Origin: Flavobacteriales bacterium
GTDB taxonomy: Bacteria > Bacteroidota > Bacteroidia > DT-38
Direction of reading: 5' to 3'
Assembly (NCBI GenBank): GCA_013214975.1
Contig: JABSPR010000003.1
Location: 1-13,069, forward strand
DNA: 13,069 bases
Shown here: piece after piece, positions 7,937 through 13,069 of the stretch
How positions within the stretch are numbered: position 1 is the stretch's first letter
Layout: each line of letters opens with the position of its first letter
The notes under the pieces: generated by a model
What the model saw: the letters and a program-made list of their open reading frames with translations, nothing else
The model's database searches: none
What the model was told of the DNA's origin: nothing
Program-made: the position numbers and the translations under genes

Positions 7937-7983
7937 AAAAGTTTAAGTCTCATTTCTTTAACTCTCTCTAAAATAAAACATAG

Positions 7984-7991
7984 TATATTTG
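7984..7991 (+). promoter_or_regulatory. Candidate -7 promoter box for the YceI-like lipoprotein gene
   Basis: TATATTTG matches TAnnTTTG exactly and is identical to the box ahead of the Lol-like operon. It lies 42 nt upstream of the chosen ATG (8034) and overlaps the first copy of a 19-bp tandem repeat. No clear -33 TTTG is visible. Confidence 0.45.
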
Positions 7992-8026
7992 AGAACTTTA
8001 ATGAAAATTGAGAACTTTAATAAAAA
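7989..8026 (+). repeat. 19-bp tandem duplication in the leader of the YceI-like gene
   Basis: Two adjacent copies, 7989-8007 and 8008-8026, share TTGAGAACTTTAAT followed by GAAAA or AAAAA, giving 18 of 19 identical bases. The first copy supplies the last three bases of the predicted -7 box; the second lies in the 5' leader just before the ATG at 8034. This is a simple tandem duplication, probably from slippage, with possible effect on leader length. Confidence 0.85.
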
Positions 8027-8033
8027 AGTTGAT

Positions 8034-8642
8034 ATGAAAAAAATAGTTTTTGCTTTTATAGGAGCTACGTTGCTTTTTGGTTGTGGTGAAGCAGGTCAAG
8101 AAAAAGAACTTGTAAAAGAAGTTTGTAGTTATGAGCTGGATTCAAAGAGCAGTACAGTTACTTGGACAGCTTTTAAAACTTCTGAAAAAAAAGGCGTATC
8201 AGGTACTTTCGATAGCTTTTCTATATCAACAGATACTGCATCGAATCCGATAAACATTTTACTAGGTGCTTCATTTAGTGCAGATATTTTAACTCCAAAT
8301 ACGAACAACCCTGCAAGAGATACTACGCTAATGGAAAATTTCTTTGGATTGCTTCAAGGTGATGATATTTCAGGGAAAATTATTTCTGCTGCCGATGGTA
8401 GAGGAGTTATTGAAGTAAATATTAATAACAAAGCAATGAAATACGATTTTGGATTCTCATTTACCGATTTGGTATACAAAATTAATTTCCAGATCAATCT
8501 AGATAGTTTAGGTGCAGACAGTGCATTAGCAGGTATTCACGAGGCGTGCGGTCAGTTGCATATAGGCGAAGATGGTGTAAGTGCATTGTGGCCTACGGTT
8601 AACGTTGAAATAATCAGCACTGTTATAGAAACCTGTAAATAA
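8034..8642 (+). CDS. YceI-like family lipoprotein
   Basis: The product is 202 residues when started at ATG 8034. The frame remains open back to a TTG at 7989, but 8034 gives a textbook lipoprotein signal: MKKIVFAFIGATLLFGCG with lipobox LFGC and lipidated Cys at residue 17. It also leaves the promoter and tandem repeat outside the gene. The mature part begins with a YceI-type pattern (Y.LD..SS.VTWTAFKT....GVSGTFDSF) and ends with a beta-rich region. YceI proteins are lipocalin-like barrels that bind isoprenoid-type lipids in the periplasm. It follows the Lol-like operon by 149 nt, behind a hairpin and with its own promoter box, so it is probably a separate unit, though it is a plausible lipoprotein client. 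It ends 1 nt from the convergent MazG-like gene. The family call is fairly good; the lipoprotein signal is strong. Confidence 0.8.
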   Translation: MKKIVFAFIGATLLFGCGEAGQEKELVKEVCSYELDSKSSTVTWTAFKTSEKKGVSGTFDSFSISTDTASNPINILLGASFSADILTPNTNNPARDTTLMENFFGLLQGDDISGKIISAADGRGVIEVNINNKAMKYDFGFSFTDLVYKINFQINLDSLGADSALAGIHEACGQLHIGEDGVSALWPTVNVEIISTVIETCK

Positions 8643-8643
8643 A

Positions 8644-8931
8644 TTACTTCGAATAGATTTTGAATTTCTCGAGTTCCTTGGGATAAATCTTTTTAAGATC
8701 CACGTTAAGTGAATTAGCCAAGGCAAATAGGTCGAACAATACCCCGCCAAAACCTTCTTCTAACTCACCCTCTTTTAGCTCTATAGGAAAAGAACCTTCT
8801 TTTTTTGACACCGATGTAGCCAATTCAACGGTTTCTTCAATTAAATGAAGTGCTCTTGTTCTTACATCAAGTTGATAAATTTCTTGAAATGTATTGAGTA
8901 CCTCTCCTGTTGCATGTTGAGATTTATCCAT
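8644..8931 (-). CDS. Small MazG-like (all-alpha NTP pyrophosphatase fold) protein
   Basis: The 95-residue, helix-rich protein has RALHLIEETVELA (26-38), which carries the EExxE half-site (E32, E33, E36) of MazG/dCTP-pyrophosphatase proteins. The second helix, GVLFDLFALANSLNVDL (63-79), matches the 'DVLfdl.alAn.lgidl' helix of the fold. In active enzymes that helix supplies ExxD; here the aligned positions are G60 and G63. It may therefore bind Mg-nucleotide poorly or use another arrangement. Active members are cytoplasmic and clean non-canonical NTPs. It starts at ATG 8931-8929 and its stop lies 1 nt from the convergent lipoprotein gene, so the transcripts must overlap unless termination is very precise. 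The fold assignment is moderate; activity is uncertain. Confidence 0.6.
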   Translation of the reverse strand: MDKSQHATGEVLNTFQEIYQLDVRTRALHLIEETVELATSVSKKEGSFPIELKEGELEEGFGGVLFDLFALANSLNVDLKKIYPKELEKFKIYSK

Positions 8932-9074
8932 GTTTTTAGTGTTTGGTGTACGTCTGTTGAACGGGAAATTTGAATTTTTCTGAATTCTCTCGTATTATGA
9001 ATTATAAATACTTGATGTAAAGGTAATTATTAGAAGATTTAATAAATTACATTAATTCTGAATTATTTATAGAA

Positions 9075-10199
9075 ATGACCAATAAAGATTCTTCCTTCAT
9101 ATTCTCTCTGTTTATCTTCCTTTTAGTTTTTGGATTAGACCTTAACGCTCAGAAAATTAAAGGTGCAGACCAAGACTCAATTTCCGATCCCTATGAAATG
9201 GGTTTAGAGAAGTTAATGCAACTTACAATGCGTAGGTCTTCTATTGTAGGCTTTGGTTACGCACACGATAAAGGGGAATTTGAAATAGAATATCAAAAAG
9301 TTAAGGTTGCTTTCTTAGATAATTTTGAATTGGATAAAGTGGTTAGTTCGAAAGATCTGTTGTACGGAAGTGGCTTTGGGGCAGGTGCGTCTTTAGCTCG
9401 AGAAATACCAGACGAACTGAATATAGATGAACACCGCCTTCGAATTATGTATTCCCCTTGGAATGAATCCTCAATCTCTGTAGAATCTGGTTATCGATGG
9501 AATTTGATGAGAGTAATTAGTGCTGACTTAGAACAGGTAGGAAAAAATTACAACGTTATTTCTAAGGGGTTTACGGATACTAAAGTAATGTTGAATTTAG
9601 AAATGATTGATAAGGATTTAACAATGGTATTATTGAATATGGGTGTTTCATTGCCAACAGGGGCAATAGATCAAAAATATAATTCCAACGTCTTTAACGA
9701 TGAAGTCAGTTTTGGATACATAATGCAGACTGGATCGGGAACTTTTGATCCAATTATTGAAAGTGTTTATATGCGTACTGGGGCTAAAACATCAATTGGA
9801 CTAAAGGGAACAATGATTAATAGAATATATACCAACGAGAATAACTACAGATATGGACATCATTACAGCGCTGTTACCGGTATTGGACGTAAATGGATGG
9901 AAGGCTTTGGAACTACATTTAGATTCGATTTTAATAAATGGAATAGAGTGGTTGGTGTAGATAGCTCAATGGACCCGATGCTTTCCCCAATAAATAGAGC
10001 AGAGAATACAAGTGGAGTCAGACTGGATGGCTCGGTAGGAATAGTTTTTGATATGCCAAAGAAAAATGGAATAAAGGGTTTAACCTTCATCGCTGATTTT
10101 AGATATCCAATTTATCAAATGCTAGATGGTCCACAGCTCGGAATAGATAATCAATTCGTGATTACAGTTAAATATACTGGTGGAGATAACAAGTTATAG
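9075..10199 (+). CDS. Outer-membrane beta-barrel-like protein (phenol-degradation 'MetA-pathway'/transporter family-like)
   Basis: The 374-residue protein has a signal peptide (hydrophobic core 8-22, cleavage after LNAQ at about 26). The rest is a series of alternating hydrophobic/polar beta strands ending in FVITVKY, as expected of an outer-membrane barrel. Family clues are HDKGEFEIEYQKV (64-76), MYSPWNESSISVESGYRW (125-142), the central VSLPTGAID (191-199) and QTGSGTFDPI (218-227). I associate these with the 'MetA-pathway of phenol degradation'/'transporter' barrels, often annotated as metal- or organic-solute-related. In the members I recall, the N-terminal part is very Met-rich (YRYMRM-like); here those positions are YQKVKV and LRIMYSP. 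The gene is followed 2 nt later by a YfiR-like gene. The substrate is unknown. Confidence 0.65.
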   Translation: MTNKDSSFIFSLFIFLLVFGLDLNAQKIKGADQDSISDPYEMGLEKLMQLTMRRSSIVGFGYAHDKGEFEIEYQKVKVAFLDNFELDKVVSSKDLLYGSGFGAGASLAREIPDELNIDEHRLRIMYSPWNESSISVESGYRWNLMRVISADLEQVGKNYNVISKGFTDTKVMLNLEMIDKDLTMVLLNMGVSLPTGAIDQKYNSNVFNDEVSFGYIMQTGSGTFDPIIESVYMRTGAKTSIGLKGTMINRIYTNENNYRYGHHYSAVTGIGRKWMEGFGTTFRFDFNKWNRVVGVDSSMDPMLSPINRAENTSGVRLDGSVGIVFDMPKKNGIKGLTFIADFRYPIYQMLDGPQLGIDNQFVITVKYTGGDNKL

Positions 10200-10201
10200 G
10201 A

Positions 10202-10729
10202 TTGCTGAAAAAGATTAAAATATCATTTTTTATATGCTTGTCATTTTACATGATAAGCCTCACTGGTACTCTGTTTGGGCAGCAGTTGGATTCAAAATAT
10301 GAAGCATTATTTATTTACAATTTTACTAAGTACATTGAGTGGAAAGACAATGGGACCGAAGCTTTCGTTGTTTCGGTATTGGGAAAAGGGGATATATATA
10401 ATGAGCTGGTGAAAATGGCTAACTCAAAAAAAATAGCGGGCAAACAAATTGTTATCGCTTCTTATGTTAATGCAATAGATATAACTTCTTGCGACGTTGT
10501 TTTTGTGACTTATAAGAGTAGTGATCAATTATCTCTTGTTTTAGAAAGGATGAAGGGCTCTCCAACGTTAATTGTATCTGAAAAACCAGGAATGGCTCAA
10601 CAGGGCTCTGGGATTAATTTTTTAAACAGGGGGGGGAAATTAACTTTTGAGTTAAATAAAACAAGGATCGATGAATCTGGGTTGAAAGTATTTGGAGTCT
10701 TGAGTCAATTAGCAATTAAGCTATACTAG
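10202..10729 (+). CDS. YfiR-family (DUF4154) periplasmic protein
   Basis: The 175-residue protein has an N-terminal signal peptide (LKKIKISFF, a hydrophobic core, then LFGQQ, mature from about 27). It then shows the YfiR/DUF4154 pattern: KYEALFIYNFTKYIEWK (32-48), FVVSVLGKGDIYNEL (55-69), KKIAGKQI (76-83), a CDVVFV strand (97-102), LIVSEKPGMAQQGSGINF (123-140), KLTFELN (146-152) and a C-terminal LSQLAIKL. In Pseudomonas, YfiR is a periplasmic repressor of the diguanylate cyclase YfiN; in other bacteria the family sits beside kinases or barrels. Start codon: TTG at 10202-10204, just 2 nt after the barrel stop; the first ATG (residue 17) would cut the signal peptide in half. A (G)8 run at 10629-10636 encodes part of R-G-G. 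Only one Cys (C97) remains, so no disulfide is expected. Confidence 0.85.
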   Translation: MLKKIKISFFICLSFYMISLTGTLFGQQLDSKYEALFIYNFTKYIEWKDNGTEAFVVSVLGKGDIYNELVKMANSKKIAGKQIVIASYVNAIDITSCDVVFVTYKSSDQLSLVLERMKGSPTLIVSEKPGMAQQGSGINFLNRGGKLTFELNKTRIDESGLKVFGVLSQLAIKLY

Positions 10730-10799
10730 TTCACATTTTCAAGTTGTTGGTTATTTTAACTGTAATACCCCGTTACACTTATTATACTATATAAGTAGC

Positions 10800-11193
10800 T
10801 TATTTCCTTTTAGACTTCATAATGTTTCTGTGAAAATTAACAGCGAGAGATTCTGCTAAAGAAATAGCTCGTATCGAATTATCTTCTGTATAGTTCTCCT
10901 GGATATTTGCTCTCCATAATTCTAGCCAGCGATCAAAGTGCGATTGTTAAATTTATAATTAGCCTGCATATCAACCCATAAATGAATTGCGCCTGCATGA
11001 CCATCGTAAGTGCGTGTACCCAGAAGGGCCGAATCCAAGAATCGGTTAGCTTCTCATAATGATCTTCCCATATTTCTTGTGTATGAAGATGGTTGTTGAA
11101 AAAGGATTGAGGATACTGTCTTTTTGAACAATACTATAAAAGTCCACGACCATTTTTTTTTATACTAATTCGGTTGCTAAACTTTGTTTTCAT
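10800..11193 (-). pseudogene. Group III truncated haemoglobin gene with four frameshifts
   Basis: On the minus strand, from ATG 11193 to TAA 10800, four frame segments join into one globin-like protein of 131 residues. Segment 1 (11193-11155) begins MKTKFSNRISIKK. Segment 2 (11153 to about 11035) reads MVVDFYSIVQKDSILNPF, then NNHLHTQEIWEDHYEKLTDSW. Segment 3 (11032-10943) reads SALLGTRTYDGHAGAIHLWV, then DMQANYKFNN. Segment 4 (10940-10800) reads HFDRWLELWRANIQENY and runs to a basic end. HFDRWLELW and the FY...DxxLxPfF pattern are hallmarks of group III truncated haemoglobins, which bind haem and O2 or NO. The breaks are one extra A in a run of 9 (11153-11161 as T), one missing base in the 5-A run at 11099-11103, and one missing base each near 11033 and 10942. 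No other stop occurs in the repaired frame. It lies 23 nt downstream of the TTL-like gene on the same strand. Either a very recent pseudogene or base-calling errors. Confidence 0.85.
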
Positions 11194-11216
11194 ATTGATC
11201 AAAACGATTGAATTCG

Positions 11217-12209
11217 CTATAGAGTTTCATGACTTAGTTTAATTTCAATGGCTTTTATCCATGGTAGTGAAGCTTCATATTCTTCTAATAGAAAATATGT
11301 GACCCAATCTTTAAAAACTGCTTTTTTCCAATTGTTATCAGCTTCAACGTTGCTATACATTTCAGGTCTTATATTTACCTCTAATAATCGGGGTTGGTTA
11401 AGCTCATTTAATATAATATCCACTCCTAAGAGTTGTGCAAAAGGCGTATTGGGATTCAGTTTGTCGTTTATTATTCTATGTTGAATAGACTTCGTAAGAT
11501 CTGATATGAAACTAGATACTGCACGCCAGAATTCTGTTTGATCGAGAGATGGCTCACTCCGAAAGAGGTCTTCTGTGGTTTTAGGAAGATTGATGCCAGG
11601 AACGATATTGTTATCTGTAATGATTTCTTTGCTGTTAGAACTATATACTAACTTTCCCTGTTCTAGGATGTGCCCAGTTAATACATTGTTTTTTACCGTA
11701 AATAATGTGTAAAATCGAATATGGAATATTTGCTCGTCTAGTATTGATGTGCACTTTATAATTCTTTGTACCACGAGATGTCTATCTCTATTGATTACTT
11801 GACCAATGTCTTTTGCCGTGATTAGTTCGATGCTTTTTCTTTTTTGCATTCTTCCTTTAGCAATAAACACTTCATCTGGATTGGAAGTGCTTAATTCAAG
11901 TAATGCTTTTCTGTCTGATTCTAATCTGAGTACATAAGTTTCAGGAAGTATTTCTAAAGTATGGCGCCTGCCAAACTTCTCTAACATTGACATCCAGAGC
12001 CATTCTTTTTTTGCAATAAATAATATTCCTGGTATCTGCATGTAATACTTACAGTCTTTTCTGGAGATAGCGTCTTTTAGAGGCGTGATGGATTTACTAG
12101 CTGCACTGAAGTAAATATCTGCCTTACCTGTAATTGTAGGAATAATGCCGTTTTCAAGGAGCAGTTCTTGTGTTTTCTTAGCAGTTCTTGGGTTTATTTG
12201 AACGTGCAT
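11217..12209 (-). CDS. Tubulin-tyrosine-ligase-like ATP-grasp protein
   Basis: The 330-residue cytoplasmic protein has no signal peptide. It shows the order of motifs of TTL-like ATP-grasp ligases: a pre-ATP-grasp region with FIAKKEWLWMSM (64-75); PETYVLRL (89-96); a nucleotide-binding lysine in VFIAKGR (114-120); a VVQRII strand (146-151); IFHIRFYTLFTV (161-172), equivalent to the 'KfDlRiyvL' strand; FAQLLGVDIIL (257-267); and the metal-binding LLEVNIRPEM (275-284). Such enzymes join an amino acid or small amine to a peptide or protein carboxylate through an acyl-phosphate. Bacterial substrates are mostly unknown. The KP of typical TTLs is replaced by KG, and the D of KFD by H163. The start is ATG 12209-12207. 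It is the first gene of a probable unit with the broken haemoglobin gene and diverges from the secreted-protein gene. The fold call is good; the substrate is unknown. Confidence 0.75.
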   Translation of the reverse strand: MHVQINPRTAKKTQELLLENGIIPTITGKADIYFSAASKSITPLKDAISRKDCKYYMQIPGILFIAKKEWLWMSMLEKFGRRHTLEILPETYVLRLESDRKALLELSTSNPDEVFIAKGRMQKRKSIELITAKDIGQVINRDRHLVVQRIIKCTSILDEQIFHIRFYTLFTVKNNVLTGHILEQGKLVYSSNSKEIITDNNIVPGINLPKTTEDLFRSEPSLDQTEFWRAVSSFISDLTKSIQHRIINDKLNPNTPFAQLLGVDIILNELNQPRLLEVNIRPEMYSNVEADNNWKKAVFKDWVTYFLLEEYEASLPWIKAIEIKLSHETL

Positions 12210-12329
12210 AAGAATTGTAGATTATTGAAATTCATCGTCTGATGGATCGTTTAATTAATGAAGTAGTAAATATACGCTTTGCTGATTTTGGGTTAGAAGA
12301 TTGATAGTCTTGCATATGCTGTAGAGATA

Positions 12330-12348
12330 TTTGTCTATTTTAGACAAA
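12330..12348. repeat. Perfect 8-bp inverted repeat ahead of the secreted-protein gene
   Basis: TTTGTCTA (12330-12337) and TAGACAAA (12341-12348) are exact reverse complements with a 3-nt spacer, ending 11 nt before the ATG at 12360. The left arm overlaps a near-consensus -7 box (GATATTTG, 12326-12333, one mismatch to TAnnTTTG). A protein bound here could block transcription, or the RNA could fold a small hairpin just before the start codon. Confidence 0.6.
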
Positions 12349-12359
12349 ATCATAATTCT

Positions 12360-13069
12360 ATGTATAAAGCATTTGTTACTAGGCACAGGCAGTTATTACT
12401 TCTAGTGTTGTTTGGATTTTCTACAGCTCTTCTTTTTCAAAGTTCCTCTAGTGGGCCGGCAGAAGATAAGAGTATAGATCGTACAGGTGGGCCAATCTCC
12501 AATGCGGATTGTTCAGGATGCCATACAGGAGGAAGTTTTGGTTCGACCCTTTCCATTACGATGAAAGATGGCCAAGGAGCGAGTGTTACGAGCTATTTAG
12601 CTGGAGAAACATATACATTAGAGGCTGTTGTGTCAGGTGCATCAGGAGGAGCATATGGGTTTCAGGGGGTAGTGTTAAATGCAAATGACGATCAAGCAGG
12701 AGATTTTACGGGCACAGGATCTGCCTCTCAATTGGTTACTCTGTCTGGTGTGGAATATGTTGAGCACAATGCGCCCGCTGTGTCTACCAACAATAGCTTT
12801 ACGTTCGAGGCTACGTGGGTTGCACCTGTTCTGGGTACAGGTGACGTAACAGTATATGCAACAGGTATGATTGTAAACGATAATGGAGGTACATCTGGTG
12901 ATGAAGCAACGACGCCAGGTTCACTTACCATCACAGAAAATAATCCAACAGCTACTATTGAAGGATTGAATGGGGCCCTTGTGAAAATTTATCCTAATCC
13001 TGCTCAAGATTACATAAGCTTGTCAGAAATTAATTCTTCAAGAATCACAGGTAGTATTAATAATATCAA
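12360..13069 (+). CDS. Secreted protein with choice-of-anchor V/Reeler-like domain and type IX sorting tail (3' end outside window)
   Basis: The frame opens at ATG 12360 and runs off the right edge after 236 codons. Residues about 1-33 look like a signal sequence (basic MYKAFVTRHR, then LLLLVLFGFSTALLF). The next part has RTGGPISNADCSGCH (41-55), the 'RTG.P....C..CH.G' motif of choice-of-anchor V/Reeler-like domains, followed by a beta-sandwich region (LAGETYTLEAVVSG, YGFQGVV). At 208-227, VKIYPNPAQDYISLSEINSS is the start of a Por/type IX secretion C-terminal sorting domain, which targets proteins to the cell surface or medium in Bacteroidota. CxxCH could in principle hold haem c, but in this domain family it is a structural hallmark and a single site is not enough to claim a cytochrome. 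About 50-60 residues of the sorting domain probably lie beyond the edge. Confidence 0.88.
   Translation, partial: MYKAFVTRHRQLLLLVLFGFSTALLFQSSSSGPAEDKSIDRTGGPISNADCSGCHTGGSFGSTLSITMKDGQGASVTSYLAGETYTLEAVVSGASGGAYGFQGVVLNANDDQAGDFTGTGSASQLVTLSGVEYVEHNAPAVSTNNSFTFEATWVAPVLGTGDVTVYATGMIVNDNGGTSGDEATTPGSLTITENNPTATIEGLNGALVKIYPNPAQDYISLSEINSSRITGSINNI

Noticed and set aside
7989..8033. TTG at 7989 as the start of the YceI-like protein.
   Set aside because: It would place 15 odd residues before a clean lipoprotein signal and would put the start codon inside the -7 box and tandem repeat. ATG 8034 is far better.
10777..10796. ACTTAT...ATAAGT as a bidirectional terminator between the YfiR-like gene and the globin remnant.
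   Set aside because: The arms are only 6 bp, nearly all A/T, with an 8-nt loop and no T tract; chance is a sufficient explanation.
11248..11484. A 78-codon plus-strand frame.
   Set aside because: It is antisense to the C-terminal half of the ATP-grasp gene, including its LGVD and LEVN motifs.
12510..12524. CxxCH (C51-H55) as a haem c attachment site in the secreted protein.
   Set aside because: The surrounding 'RTG.P....C..CH.G' pattern is the hallmark of choice-of-anchor V/Reeler-like domains, and there is no second haem motif or distal ligand evidence.
12728..12934. A 68-codon minus-strand frame.
   Set aside because: It is antisense to the secreted-protein gene, which has a signal sequence and a sorting domain in the opposite frame.

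Overview
The window looks like AT-rich chromosomal DNA from a free-living, Gram-negative member of the Bacteroidota, probably Cytophagia- or Flavobacteriia-like. The support is: a C-terminal Por/type IX secretion sorting domain on the last gene; a Bacteroidota-type promoter box (TAnnTTTG) ahead of several genes; almost no Shine-Dalgarno sequences; several genes with Sec or lipoprotein signals; and two genes that appear to start with TTG. There is no sign of a phage, plasmid, insertion sequence, CRISPR array or tRNA. Most of it reads as ordinary chromosome with some unusual individual genes.

Layout. (1) 2-1735, plus strand: the tail of a GNAT-like acetyltransferase, then, 3 nt later, an amidohydrolase-3 (YtcJ-like) homologue that has lost most of the expected metal-binding residues. 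(2) 1756-3801, minus strand: a large NhaC-family antiporter with a signal peptide and an extra periplasmic N-terminal domain. A promoter and a perfect palindrome lie in its leader. (3) 3975-7884, plus strand: a tight four-gene operon encoding a LolA-like periplasmic protein, two FtsX/LolCE-like permeases and a LolD/MacB-like ATPase, closed by a hairpin terminator. This looks like a self-contained lipoprotein or lipid trafficking machine. (4) 8034-8642: a YceI-like lipoprotein whose leader carries a 19-bp tandem duplication. It converges, 1 nt apart, with a small MazG-like protein on the minus strand. (5) 9075-10729: an outer-membrane beta-barrel-like protein followed 2 nt later by a YfiR-family periplasmic protein. 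(6) 10800-12209, minus strand: a tubulin-tyrosine-ligase-like ATP-grasp protein followed by a group III truncated haemoglobin gene broken by four apparent frameshifts. The haemoglobin remnant fills what would otherwise look like an empty 490-bp gap. (7) 12360 to the right edge, plus strand: a secreted protein with a CxxCH-containing 'choice-of-anchor V'/Reeler-like domain and a type IX sorting tail, cut by the window end.

Taken together, much of the window concerns the cell envelope: ion exchange at the inner membrane, transport of lipoprotein or lipid to the outer membrane, a periplasmic YfiR-like protein paired with an outer-membrane barrel, and a surface or secreted protein. The points most worth following up are the apparent pseudo-amidohydrolase, the decayed or mis-sequenced truncated haemoglobin next to a TTL-like ligase, and the Lol-like operon with its own LolA-like partner. 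I see no strong evidence for a wholly new multi-gene system.
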